Below, one piece after another: positions 15,570-24,026 of a DNA stretch of 64,000 bases. A model generated the notes under the pieces. The model was not told the DNA's origin, ran no database searches, and saw only the letters and a program-made list of their open reading frames with translations. Source of the stretch: [Clostridium] clostridioforme AGR2157 (GTDB lineage: Bacteria; Bacillota; Clostridia; Lachnospirales; Lachnospiraceae); contig NZ_AUJR01000007.1 in NCBI RefSeq assembly GCF_000424325.1, positions 86,156 to 150,155 of the forward strand. Reading direction: 5' to 3'. A program made the position numbers and the translations under genes. Numbering within the stretch: the stretch's first letter is position 1; each line of letters begins with the position of its first letter.

Positions 15570-16883
15570 ATGGATACGAATATGGATAACAGGCGGGTAC
15601 GCATCCTGCAGCTGGGAATTCTGGCGCTTAATGTGGTATCCGTAATGGGAATCAGCATATTTATATATGCCACAATTGAAAATATACGGCGCAGCTATGT
15701 TGCCAGGGAGTTTTTAAGCGGCATCCAGGCCATTGTCTGGTACCCTTACCGGAACATCTGGATCTGCGCCCTTCTTCTGGCTCTTTTGGCAGGCAGCATG
15801 TTTGTGCGGGACCGGCTGTTTCCGGACAACAGCAAGGTGATTCTTTTTAGCCTTGTGGCTGATTTTGCTATTTGTTTTGCCATCATCATACTTTTGAATT
15901 TTAATTACAACGGAATTCTGCTGCTGGTGTTTTCCAATGTAATTCTCTATGCCAAGAACGGGAAATCCAGGTATTTTCTGGCGGCAGTGGCAATCGGCAG
16001 CTTCATCCTGGCTGATTACGAACTGCTTTCCATTTCCTACCGCCTGTATTCCATACAGGATTATATCTCATTTTACAATGCATCCACCCAGCAGTATCTG
16101 CTCAGCTGCTATAATATCCTGGTATCCCTGAATGTAATCATGTTCGTGGTGTACTGTGTGAACATCATCAACCAGCAGCAGGGAAATCTGGACGAGATAC
16201 ACGCCCTCAACGAGCAGCTTCAGGACGTGAATGAGCAGCTTCAGGAGTATTCCGTGATGGCGGAGAAGATGGCAGAGACAAGGGAGAGGAACCGCCTGGC
16301 CAGGGAAATCCACGATACCCTGGGCCATACCCTGACCGGAATCGCCGCAGGCATAGACGCCTGTCTGGCCACAATAGGCACGTCGCCCCAGCAGACAAAG
16401 GACCAGCTGGAGCTTATTTCCAAGGTCACAAGGGACGGTATTAAGGAAATACGGCGCTCTGTCAGCCAGCTGCGCCCGGACGCCCTGGAGCGCTTCAGCC
16501 TGGAATACGCCATCAGCAAGATGGTAGCGGACATGAACGCTGTGTCCGGCGCAAGGGTGTATTTTGACTGCCAGGTAAAGAACCTGAAATTTGATGAGGA
16601 CGAGGAAAACGCCATTTACCGGGTCATCCAGGAGGGAATCACCAACGCCCTGCGCCATGGCCATGCCAGCCAGATATGGATTACCATAAAGAAGGAGGAT
16701 ACGGACATCCTTCTGCAAATCAAGGACAATGGAATCGGGTGTAAGGAGATAAAGAGCGGATTCGGGACAAAGCATATGAAGGAGAGGATTAAGATGCTGA
16801 GCGGCGTTGTTACATTTGACGGCAGCGACGGATTTACTGTAAATGCAAGAATACCAATCCGATGGGGGGAGACTTATGATTAA
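15570..16883 (+). CDS. NarL-type sensor histidine kinase
   Basis: The 437-residue protein has about six hydrophobic segments in the first 200 residues, with no large extracellular domain. A coiled-coil linker (ALNEQLQDVNEQLQEYSVMA) leads to a HisKA_3 dimerisation domain with phospho-acceptor motif REIHDTLGHTL and a short HATPase domain (N box GITNALRHGHA, G box DNGIGC). It is coupled to the upstream lipoprotein by a 4-bp gap and overlaps the response regulator start by 8 bp. It probably reads the lipoprotein's ligand state. Confidence 0.93.
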   Translation: MDTNMDNRRVRILQLGILALNVVSVMGISIFIYATIENIRRSYVAREFLSGIQAIVWYPYRNIWICALLLALLAGSMFVRDRLFPDNSKVILFSLVADFAICFAIIILLNFNYNGILLLVFSNVILYAKNGKSRYFLAAVAIGSFILADYELLSISYRLYSIQDYISFYNASTQQYLLSCYNILVSLNVIMFVVYCVNIINQQQGNLDEIHALNEQLQDVNEQLQEYSVMAEKMAETRERNRLAREIHDTLGHTLTGIAAGIDACLATIGTSPQQTKDQLELISKVTRDGIKEIRRSVSQLRPDALERFSLEYAISKMVADMNAVSGARVYFDCQVKNLKFDEDEENAIYRVIQEGITNALRHGHASQIWITIKKEDTDILLQIKDNGIGCKEIKSGFGTKHMKERIKMLSGVVTFDGSDGFTVNARIPIRWGETYD

Positions 16884-17544
16884 AGTATTGATTGCCGACG
16901 ATCAGGAATTGATTCGCCAGAGCCTGCAGATTGTGCTCAACAGCAGGCCGGATATAATGGTTACGGATGTGGCATCCAACGGGCAGGAGGTCATCCGCTG
17001 TGTGAGGAAGAACAAACCCGATGTTATACTGATGGACATACGGATGCCCAAGCTGGACGGTGTGCAGTGCACGAAAATCATCAAGGAAAATTATCCTCAG
17101 ATTAAAATTATCATACTCACCACGTTTGACGATGACGAGTACGTCTACAATGCCCTGAAGTACGGTGCCAGCGGATACCTGTTAAAAGGCGTGTCCATAG
17201 ATGAACTGGCCAATGCCATCACCACTGTGTACAATGGATGGGCTATGATTAACCCGGATATTGCCACCAAGGTGCTGAGGCTGTTTTCACAGATGGCCCA
17301 GGCGGATTACACCATACTTGTGGGCGATAAGAATGTGGACGAGCTCACAAAGACAGAATGGAAAATCATAGCCCAGGTGGAAAAGGGAGCCAGCAACAGG
17401 GAGATAGCGGAGGCCCTTAGGCTGTCAGAGGGAACGGTGCGCAATTATCTCAGCACCATACTGAACAAGCTGGATTTGAGGGACCGCACCCAGCTGGCAA
17501 TCTGGGCTGTCCAGACCAACGTAAGAAAGCGGCTGGGTACCTGA
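16876..17544 (+). CDS. NarL/FixJ-family response regulator
   Basis: The 222-residue protein has an N-terminal receiver (IADDQELIRQSL, phospho-Asp in VILMDIRMPK, Lys in LLKG) and a C-terminal LuxR-type helix-turn-helix (EWKIIAQVEKGASNREIAEAL). The ATG at 16876 has GGGGGGAGACTT before it and overlaps the kinase stop codon. As a dimeric LuxR-type binder it could recognise the two identical dyads at 7557 and 10567, which would place the sugar genes under it. That is a hypothesis. Confidence 0.93.
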   Translation: MIKVLIADDQELIRQSLQIVLNSRPDIMVTDVASNGQEVIRCVRKNKPDVILMDIRMPKLDGVQCTKIIKENYPQIKIIILTTFDDDEYVYNALKYGASGYLLKGVSIDELANAITTVYNGWAMINPDIATKVLRLFSQMAQADYTILVGDKNVDELTKTEWKIIAQVEKGASNREIAEALRLSEGTVRNYLSTILNKLDLRDRTQLAIWAVQTNVRKRLGT

Positions 17545-17614
17545 GATTTGACCGGACCAGAGTACGCGGGCAGGGGGAAGACAAGAGGCTGGCAGAAGGA
17601 AGGATGAGATTGGG

Positions 17615-18934
17615 ATGAAGGGATGGAAATGGACAATGGGGTTGGGAACAGCCGTGTTCCTCCTTGTGGGCTTGCTTGGATGTGTATATAAGTACCATGA
17701 GAAGGAGATTGTCCTGGAATTCGGCATGTTCACGGGAAGCAACTGGGACGTGGCCAGTGCCAGCAGCTTTGTCATCATGGACAAGGCAATCGCAAGGTTC
17801 GAGGAGGAGCATCCCGGGGTGAAGATACACTACTACAGCGGAATCAGCAAGGAGGATTACTCGGAGTGGTGCGCCAGAAAGCTTTTAGAGGGAAAGATGC
17901 CGGATGTGTTTATGGTGCCTGATACGGATTTTAACCTGTATGCGTCCCTGGGAGTCATGAAAAACCTGGACGAGCTCATCGAGCACGACGCCGGATTTGA
18001 CCGGAATGATTTTTTCACCACTGCCCTGGATGCGGGAAAGTACGACGGACACCAGTGCGCCCTTCCTTATGAAACGGTTCCGGTCCTTTTATTTGTCAAC
18101 AAGTCCCTTCTGGCCAAGGAGCAGATTGAGGTGCCGGAGGAGGACTGGACCTGGGACGACATGTATGAAATCTGCCGGAAGATAACAAAGGATGTAAACG
18201 GAGATGGATTGCTGGACCAGTTCGGAACCTATAATTACAGCTGGAGAAACGCGGTCTACACCAGCGGGGGAAGGTTTTATGACGGGGACCAGCAGCAACT
18301 GCCCTTTACAGACTCCCATGTCCTGGATGCCATTAAATACATGAAGCGCCTTAATGACCTTAACCAGGGGCAGAGCGTGACCCAGGAGGATTTCAACAAG
18401 GGGAACGTGGCTTTCATGCCCCTGACCTTTGCGGAGTACAGGACCTATAAGACATATCCTTACCGGATTAAGAAATACACCAGGTTCCAGTGGGACTGCA
18501 TCACATTTCCCGCGGGCAAGGAGGGGGAGAACCGTTCCAGGGTCGATTCCCTTCTCATGGGAATCAACAGCAATACAAAGCATGAAAAGCTGGCGTGGGA
18601 GTTTCTGAAACAGCTGACCGGAAATGAGGAGATGCAGATGGACATATTCCGGTATTCCCAGGGCGTGTCTGTGCTCAAAAGCGTTACCGGCTCCGCCCAG
18701 GCAGCTGCCATCATACAGGAGGACATGGATGAGGGAGAGCAGGTCATCAACAGCAGCCTGCTTTACAATGTAATTGAAAATGGAGTCATAGAGCCCAAAT
18801 TCCAGCAGTATGAGCAGGTTATGAGCCTGGCGGACGGGGAAGTATCAAAGATACTCATGGAAAACAGGAATGTGGACAGCAGTATGAAGATATTCCAAAG
18901 AAGCATTACGAAGTATCTGCAGCAGCAGAGGTGA
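17615..18934 (+). CDS. family 1 extracellular solute-binding lipoprotein, orphan
   Basis: A 439-residue family 1 (UgpB/MalE-like) binding protein with lipobox LLGC (Cys about residue 23). Family features include the FEEEHPGVKIHY stretch, DVFMVPD and PYETVPVLLFVNKSLL. No matching permease or ATPase genes adjoin it. It lies 70 bp after the response regulator, on the same strand and before the shared terminator, so it probably belongs to the sensing operon, either as a second sensor or a protein feeding a transporter encoded elsewhere. Confidence 0.85.
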   Translation: MKGWKWTMGLGTAVFLLVGLLGCVYKYHEKEIVLEFGMFTGSNWDVASASSFVIMDKAIARFEEEHPGVKIHYYSGISKEDYSEWCARKLLEGKMPDVFMVPDTDFNLYASLGVMKNLDELIEHDAGFDRNDFFTTALDAGKYDGHQCALPYETVPVLLFVNKSLLAKEQIEVPEEDWTWDDMYEICRKITKDVNGDGLLDQFGTYNYSWRNAVYTSGGRFYDGDQQQLPFTDSHVLDAIKYMKRLNDLNQGQSVTQEDFNKGNVAFMPLTFAEYRTYKTYPYRIKKYTRFQWDCITFPAGKEGENRSRVDSLLMGINSNTKHEKLAWEFLKQLTGNEEMQMDIFRYSQGVSVLKSVTGSAQAAAIIQEDMDEGEQVINSSLLYNVIENGVIEPKFQQYEQVMSLADGEVSKILMENRNVDSSMKIFQRSITKYLQQQR

Positions 18935-18952
18935 GTTACACAAGCGCATGAC

Positions 18953-19017
18953 AAAAAAGTCCAGGCCGTAATCATCAGTACATTGGTTCGTACAATGATT
19001 GGGACCTGGGCCTTTTT
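18953..19017. terminator. bidirectional terminator of two convergent operons
   Basis: A long imperfect hairpin (AAAAAAG, CCAGG, AATCAT and GTAC each matched by a complement) with A-run before and T-run after, between the orphan binding-protein gene and the TRIC gene. Confidence 0.8.
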
Positions 19018-19021
19018 CACT

Positions 19022-19678
19022 TTATTTGTTCTTAGTATGGTATGCGGTGGGAAGGTTCCAGTTGTACTTTGTCGCCAGAAGGCGGATGAGCACTACCAGA
19101 ATTGCGCTCAATATCATGGAGGCGTCCCTGGAGAGCCAGCCGCCCAGGCAGACATAGCATATGGCCCCGGCAATGGAGGCAGAAGCATATACATGCTTGC
19201 GCAGGATATACGGGGACTGTCCTGCCAGTATATCTCTCAGGATACCGCCGCCCACGCCTGTGAGGACGCCCAGAAAGATGGAGAGAAAATGATATTCCCC
19301 GTAACCGGCTGTCCCCGCGGTGTTGATGCCCGTCACTGTGAATGCTCCCAGTCCAACGGCATCAAACAGGTTCATCATCTTCTCATAGGCCGAGATATAC
19401 CGGCTTTCCAGTATCTGCTGGTTCAGCCAGACCAGGATGAAGAGCACCATGGCCGTGAGAAAGGCCGTGTACACGTAAACCGGGTTCATGAACAGGCTGG
19501 GCGGGACGATTCCCAGTATGATGTCCCGGAGCATTCCGCCGCCAACGGCAGTGGTGACGCCAAGGACCACCACTCCCAACAAATCCAGCCGCTGTTTGAT
19601 GGCTACCAGGGCACCGGATGACGCAAAGGCCACGGTACCGATTATTTCGATGATAAAAAAGATTGAGATTGATTCCAT
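19022..19678 (-). CDS. TRIC-family membrane channel (UPF0126, YadS-like)
   Basis: The 218-residue protein has two copies of a three-helix unit, each with the signature GGGxxRDI (VGGGMLRDI near residue 47 and VGGGILRDI near residue 133), and a seventh helix. This is the layout of bacterial homologues of trimeric intracellular cation channels, which pass K+ or other monovalent cations; YadS-type members have also been linked to small-molecule uptake such as glycine. It follows asnA by 20 bp on the same strand and may be co-transcribed. Confidence 0.88.
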   Translation of the reverse strand: MESISIFFIIEIIGTVAFASSGALVAIKQRLDLLGVVVLGVTTAVGGGMLRDIILGIVPPSLFMNPVYVYTAFLTAMVLFILVWLNQQILESRYISAYEKMMNLFDAVGLGAFTVTGINTAGTAGYGEYHFLSIFLGVLTGVGGGILRDILAGQSPYILRKHVYASASIAGAICYVCLGGWLSRDASMILSAILVVLIRLLATKYNWNLPTAYHTKNK

Positions 19679-19698
19679 AATACACTCCCAGCCAATGG

Positions 19699-20706
19699 CT
19701 ACAGCAGATAAATCTTGTTCTCCCCGCAGATATCGCGCATTTTTCTGGGCCAGATACTGGCCTGTACTTCACCGATATGGGCGCGGTCCAAAAGCAGCAT
19801 GCAAAGACGTGACTGTCCGATACCGCCGCCAATGGTGTAGGGAAGCTCGCCGTTTAAAAGCATTTTATGATAGGGAAGGCTGCGGCGGTCTTCACATCCT
19901 GCCTTCTTCAGCTGGTCTTCCAGGGCAGCCTCATCCACACGGATGCCCATGCTGGAGATTTCCAGGGCGCACTGCAAATGCTCAAACCAGAACAGGATAT
20001 CGCCGTTCAGCTTCCAGTCGTCATAGTCAGGCGCACGTCCGTCATGGGGCTTGCCGCTGGCCAGTTTGTCGCCTATCTGCATCAGGAACACGCACCCGTG
20101 CTCCCTGGTAATCAGATTTTCCCTTTCCTTAGGAGTATTATCAGGATACAGGTCCTCCAGTTCCTGGCTGGTGATAAAGTAGATATCCTTTGGCAGGTGT
20201 TTAACGGCCTCCGGGTATTTATACCACACCTCATGCTGCATGTGCTTGATGATCTTGAAGATCTCCCGCACCGTATCCTTTAAGGTGTCCAGGCTGCGCT
20301 GTTCCTTAGTAATGACACGCTCCCAGTCCCACTGGTCCACATAACAGGAGTGAAGGTTATCCAGCTCCTCATCCCTGCGGATGGCGTTCATGTTGGTGTA
20401 AAGGCCCTCGCCTGGTTTAAAGCCGTATTCCTTTAAGGCCATACGTTTCCATTTTGCCAGTGAGTGCACCACCTCCAGGGTCTCCCCGGGAAGCCCAAGC
20501 ATGTCAAAGGAAACAGGGCGCTCGGTGCCGTTTAAGTTATCATTAAGTCCGCTGCTCTTTTCCACGAATAGGGGAGCGGAGATACGTTCAAGATGCATCT
20601 CCCTTCCCATTTCCTTCTGGAAGGTATCGCGTATGTATTTGATTGCGTCCTGCGTCTCCCGTATGGAGAGGCGGGGGTTGTAATCCTTAGGTATGATTAG
20701 TTCCAT
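19699..20706 (-). CDS. asnA: aspartate-ammonia ligase (asparagine synthetase A)
   Basis: The 335-residue enzyme makes asparagine from aspartate, ammonia and ATP. Characteristic blocks are visible: [11 protein letters not shown] at the start, [41 protein letters not shown] and the C-terminal [14 protein letters not shown]. It belongs to the class II aminoacyl-tRNA-synthetase fold. The ATG at 20706 was chosen for the TGGAGGTTTTTA ribosome site; ten further in-frame codons upstream lack one. No T-box was seen in the short leader. Confidence 0.97.
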   Translation of the reverse strand: MELIIPKDYNPRLSIRETQDAIKYIRDTFQKEMGREMHLERISAPLFVEKSSGLNDNLNGTERPVSFDMLGLPGETLEVVHSLAKWKRMALKEYGFKPGEGLYTNMNAIRRDEELDNLHSCYVDQWDWERVITKEQRSLDTLKDTVREIFKIIKHMQHEVWYKYPEAVKHLPKDIYFITSQELEDLYPDNTPKERENLITREHGCVFLMQIGDKLASGKPHDGRAPDYDDWKLNGDILFWFEHLQCALEISSMGIRVDEAALEDQLKKAGCEDRRSLPYHKMLLNGELPYTIGGGIGQSRLCMLLLDRAHIGEVQASIWPRKMRDICGENKIYLL

Positions 20707-20750
20707 CTTAAAAACCTCCAAACTAGTTGATTTCATTACATATGTTTCTT

Positions 20751-20779
20751 ATGGTATCATCATTGGGAAAAACGTGCAA
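20751..20779 (-). promoter_or_regulatory. promoter of asnA
   Basis: On the minus strand TTGCAC (complement of 20774-20779), a 17-bp spacer and TACCAT (complement of 20751-20756) form a plausible sigma-A promoter 45 bp before the asnA start. Confidence 0.6.
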
Positions 20780-20913
20780 GTGCTTCCATCACTTTTTTAT
20801 GCCGGAAATGGCCTGAAAATGAGAAAATCCCCTGGAAAGGGCTGAAATATGATGTTACATACAGATGGAACTATGGTATAATAGAGTTAAAAATGAAATC
20901 GGGAGGTAATGAG

Positions 20914-21525
20914 ATGAAACGGACAGTAAAGGTATGGCTGGCAGTGGTCATGAGCGGAGTTCTTCTGGCCGGAGGCGCCGGAATGACGGGACAGGCCCCA
21001 TGGGGAATGGAGGCCCAGGCCCATTCAGGCAGAACAGATGCCAGCGGAGGACACCGGGATAACAAGAATGCCAGCGGGCTGGGAAGCTATCATTACCACT
21101 GCAAAGGTCATCCGGCACATCTGCATCCCAATGGAGTGTGTCCCTATGCAGGAGGTGGGGAAAGTACCCAGACACAGGCTCAGGCTGCGGTCCAGGCAGC
21201 TTCCGGGGCAGGGGCAGCTTCCGGGGCAGGGGCAGCTTCCGGGGCAGGGGCAGCTTCCGGTACTTCGGGCTGGCACAAGAATGGGGCATACTGGAACTAT
21301 ATCTGCGAGGACGGAACCCGGCTGATTGGATGCTGGAAGCAGATTGACGGCGTATGGTACTGTTTTGACGGTGACGGAAACATGCGGACCGGATGGTACG
21401 GGGAAAATGGTTCGCTCTATTACCTGGGAACAGACGGGAAGATGGCCGTCGGAACCTGCGTGATTGATGGAAAGGAATACCAGTTTGACCAGGATGGGAA
21501 GATGATATCGCCGGATAACAGGTAG
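20914..21525 (+). CDS. secreted YHYH-motif protein with choline-binding-type repeats
   Basis: A 203-residue secreted protein: signal peptide about residues 1-36, then a His/Cys-rich module (SGRTDASGGHRDNKN, GSYHYHC, HLHPNGVCPY) typical of YHYH proteins often found beside nucleases or cell-wall binders. A low-complexity ASGAGA linker comes next, then Trp/Tyr/Gly repeats of the glucan/choline-binding type (WYCFDGDGNM, GWYGENGSLYYLGTDGKM). It probably attaches to the cell surface. The ATG at 20914 follows GGGAGGTAATGAG. The linker is encoded by an exact 18-bp repeat and may vary in length among strains. Confidence 0.75.
   Translation: MKRTVKVWLAVVMSGVLLAGGAGMTGQAPWGMEAQAHSGRTDASGGHRDNKNASGLGSYHYHCKGHPAHLHPNGVCPYAGGGESTQTQAQAAVQAASGAGAASGAGAASGAGAASGTSGWHKNGAYWNYICEDGTRLIGCWKQIDGVWYCFDGDGNMRTGWYGENGSLYYLGTDGKMAVGTCVIDGKEYQFDQDGKMISPDNR
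21196..21260 (+). repeat. 18-bp coding tandem repeat (three exact copies and a part)
   Basis: GCAGCTTCCGGGGCAGGG is repeated at 21196, 21214 and 21232, with an 11-bp partial fourth copy. It encodes the ASGAGA linker. Exactness in frame suggests recent expansion by slippage. Confidence 0.95.
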
Positions 21526-21572
21526 AGGCGGGATGAAACGGTGGAAGTATGACAGGAACATAACAAGAAAAT

Positions 21573-21601
21573 GGGCCCGCATTGGCAGTCAATGCGGGCC
21601 C
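21573..21601. terminator. strong hairpin between convergent genes
   Basis: A perfect 12-bp stem (GGGCCCGCATTG against its complement) with a 5-nt loop; a T-run follows 15 nt later. It serves the plus-strand gene and perhaps the small minus-strand gene beyond it. Confidence 0.65.
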
Positions 21602-21625
21602 GCAGCCGTTTGTCATTTTTTGATT

Positions 21626-21838
21626 TTACTCAAATAGATCCATAAGCTTCTTTTTCATTTCACGCCGTCTTTTATCTGTTTCTTCGGAATCCAGGGAAAA
21701 CCTGCCTTCCTCTTCTCTTAGCACGTCGCCTTCCTTAATATTCTTTGGAAGATGGCTGACGGGAACGCAGATGCGTTTCCTTAATTCGGTTTCACATATG
21801 GCCAGACCCTCTTCCAGCCGGTCGATGATATATTTCAT
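21626..21838 (-). CDS. DUF3006 domain small protein
   Basis: A 70-residue acidic/basic protein with the DUF3006 pattern: MKYIIDRLEEGLAICE at the start, then LPKNIKEGDVL. Its function is unknown. DUF3006 genes are commonly found beside ComEC-like metallo-beta-lactamase hydrolases, exactly as here: the hydrolase gene ends 69 bp upstream on the same strand. The ATG at 21838 has AGAAAGGAGTTTCTAT before it. Confidence 0.8.
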   Translation of the reverse strand: MKYIIDRLEEGLAICETELRKRICVPVSHLPKNIKEGDVLREEEGRFSLDSEETDKRRREMKKKLMDLFE

Positions 21839-21907
21839 ATAGAAACTCCTTTCTGTGGGTTTGGGGTAAGAGACAGTATTTACAGAATGTCTCATATTGT
21901 GTTTGGT

Positions 21908-23065
21908 TTAAGGTTTACACTGTTTACAGGGTTCATATCCCTCCTGTACCAGTTCATCCCTGGATGCCGTCACGTCCTTGCGGTTCTCAGACTTCATCTG
22001 GGTGGCAGAGGCACAGTCGGGGCGGTGGAACTTGCCTGTGTTGGTATTTATGACATAGCTGGAGAGAGTGGAGCTGTTGCCGGACTCATTTTCAGCCGCG
22101 GCCCCGTTGTCAGTGTCCGGGATATCGGCGGTATTATTGACGGCGCTGTTAGCGTTGCTGTTGTCGCGGACCGTGCCGTTGCCGGTACTCCATGTAATTG
22201 TCTTGCCGTCACTGAATGCGGTAATGGTCCCCTCCTCATCCGTGCGCAGTATCTGGCAGCCTGCTTTCTTAAGCTTTTCCATGGTTTCCTTATGGGGATG
22301 GCCGTAGGAGTTGCCTTTTCCGCACTGGATTACCACCCAGGAGGGAGATACCTTTTTCAGAAATGCATTACTGGTGGAGGTGCTGCTGCCGTGATGACCT
22401 GCCTTCAGAACATCTGCTTTTAGCACTGCGCCGCTGTTTAAAATATCTTCTTCAGCCTGGTTCTCTGCGTCACCGCACATGACAAAGCTGTTATCGCCGT
22501 AAGTAAGGCGGATTCCCACGGACCAGTTGTTCAGGTCTTTGCCGTAGTCTTTTACCGGGGAGAGTATGGTGAAGGAGGCGTTTCCCAAATCATAGGAGTC
22601 CCCGGGCTTGGGTTTGGTGATTTTAAGTCCTCTGGAGGCAATGGAGTCCAGTACGTCCTCAAAGGTTTTGGTGGTATGTTCCACAGGAGGCAGGAAGACC
22701 TTGTCTACGGGAAAGGTATCGATTACCTTGTCCAGGCCGCCGATATGGTCCGAATGGGGATGGGTGCCAATCACATAATCCAGTTTTGTCACTCCCTCTG
22801 CTTTTAGATAAGAGATTACGGTGCCGGCCTGGTCATTTTCACCTGCATCAATAAGCATGTAGTGTCCGTCTGATTCGGCTAGTATACTGTCGCCCTGGCC
22901 CACATCAATAAAATGTACATCCAGTCCGGACCCGGATGGTGCGGTTATGGAGGAACCCTTATCCGGTAAAAGAGAGGGGGATGAATCCGCGCATCCTCCC
23001 AGCAAAAGAGATATTGCACATAAAATGGATATTATCAATATTCGGATATTCTTTGATTTTGTCAT
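21908..23065 (-). CDS. ComEC/Rec2-like MBL-fold lipoprotein
   Basis: A 385-residue lipoprotein (lipobox LLGGC, Cys about residue 25) with a metallo-beta-lactamase domain of the ComEC C-terminal type: DVGQGDSI, the metal motif HPHSDHIGG, CGDAENQAEEDIL and GHHGSSTSTS. After a Asn/Ser-rich linker comes a small C-terminal domain with conserved HRPDC and CKQC, which resembles the Ada-type metal-binding fold. This layout suggests an extracytoplasmic phosphoesterase or nuclease tied to the membrane. It is the free-standing hydrolase form, without the ComEC channel. Its substrate is unknown. Confidence 0.88.
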   Translation of the reverse strand: MTKSKNIRILIISILCAISLLLGGCADSSPSLLPDKGSSITAPSGSGLDVHFIDVGQGDSILAESDGHYMLIDAGENDQAGTVISYLKAEGVTKLDYVIGTHPHSDHIGGLDKVIDTFPVDKVFLPPVEHTTKTFEDVLDSIASRGLKITKPKPGDSYDLGNASFTILSPVKDYGKDLNNWSVGIRLTYGDNSFVMCGDAENQAEEDILNSGAVLKADVLKAGHHGSSTSTSNAFLKKVSPSWVVIQCGKGNSYGHPHKETMEKLKKAGCQILRTDEEGTITAFSDGKTITWSTGNGTVRDNSNANSAVNNTADIPDTDNGAAAENESGNSSTLSSYVINTNTGKFHRPDCASATQMKSENRKDVTASRDELVQEGYEPCKQCKP

Positions 23066-23104
23066 AAACTAGTCAGCCTTCCTGTCTTTGTAATAATCAT
23101 ATTT

Positions 23105-23317
23105 TCAGATGGGGATAACCATGGACCTGTACTGGCAGTGTACCTCCAGAACCGGGCTCATGATGCCGGATGCTTCCATGGCCTTATATCCGCAGCCCAT
23201 TTGTTCCATAAGGTTTACCCTTGCCTCCTCCATCCAGCGGATGTAGTTGGAATGGTGCACACAGCCCATCTGGTCTCCATCTTCTGGTAGTAGCCCCGGA
23301 ATGCAGCATGGCGGCAC
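23105..23317 (-). pseudogene. truncated acyl-CoA thioesterase (4HBT, YbgC-like)
   Basis: The segment DQMGCVHHSNYIRWMEEARV with the following LMEQMGCGYKAMEASGIMSPV is the N-terminal third of a hot-dog thioesterase, including the catalytic Asp region. The preceding residues are in a different frame (a start with MCRHAAF at 23374 runs out of frame), and the protein stops after about 70 codons where some 140 are expected. It is a frameshifted and 3'-deleted remnant. Confidence 0.75.
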
Positions 23318-23447
23318 ATGGAAGTATTATACCATGAATTTTTCCAAAAAACGAGTAGCTGGAAAGATGTTTGTGTCTCTTTGGATGAACTCTTTGGATG
23401 AGCTTTAGCTGATTCCACGGATTTACCGGCCGGAAGCAGAGTCTGAC

Positions 23448-23461
23448 CTGACCCGGGTCAG
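23448..23461. promoter_or_regulatory. 14-bp perfect palindrome
   Basis: CTGACCCGGGTCAG is fully self-complementary and sits in the 288-bp gap between the thioesterase remnant and the next gene. A direct repeat CGGAAGCAGA (23431 and 23561) lies on both sides of it. It may be an operator; no regulator can be named. Confidence 0.4.
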
Positions 23462-23605
23462 CGTACCTTAACCTACAGAGTATTTTAAACAGCTTATGTA
23501 TATTTTGAAATTTGCTTACATATACTGGTAATAAATGGACCTGTCCTCCGATCTGATACCCGGAAGCAGATTCAGACCAGATATTATCAAAAAGAAAAGG
23601 AGCGC

Positions 23606-23854
23606 ATGATTATGGCACGGGGAATAAGAAAGTCACCGGTTGAAAAACTGCAGGGAGAGCTGGCGGATGTACAAGCATCCATAGCACAGTATGAAAGCTG
23701 TCTGGAAACCATGAGAGAAAAGGAAAAGGAACTTAGGGAACATATCCAGCTGGAGGAATTCAAGGTGGTCAACGAGATGCTGAAGGAACGGGACATGACC
23801 ATGGATGATTTAAAAGAAATGCTGGCAGGAGGAGACATGACTCTCAGTGCATGA
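23606..23854 (+). CDS. small coiled-coil protein
   Basis: An 82-residue protein with a basic N-terminus and a central helix rich in Glu, Lys and Leu (about residues 12-60) that should form a coiled coil. AAAGGAGCGC precedes the ATG. I do not recognise a family; a FliJ-like or cell-division-type small coiled coil is possible, but no flagellar genes are near. It stands alone, with its own terminator. Confidence 0.65.
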   Translation: MIMARGIRKSPVEKLQGELADVQASIAQYESCLETMREKEKELREHIQLEEFKVVNEMLKERDMTMDDLKEMLAGGDMTLSA

Positions 23855-23892
23855 GACACGTAATCCTGTATACACGGCAATTCCATATAAAG

Positions 23893-23928
23893 ATAAGGAC
23901 GCCTGTAAACTGAGCGTTCTTATTTTTT
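23893..23928 (+). terminator. intrinsic terminator of the coiled-coil gene
   Basis: ATAAGGACGC pairs with GCGTTCTTAT (one G-U pair), followed by TTTTT. Confidence 0.85.
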
Positions 23929-24026
23929 GCCTTATAATTTATGCTTGTTTGAGTCCTCATGTTGTAGATGACAGCTGTTTTATGGTAGAATGATAAAAAA
24001 CAGCAGGCTTGAAGGAGGTACATAAG

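Noticed and set aside
20948..21616. Minus-strand frames opposite the YHYH protein with Pro/Cys-rich repeats
   Set aside because: The apparent repeats come from the 18-bp coding repeat of the true gene.
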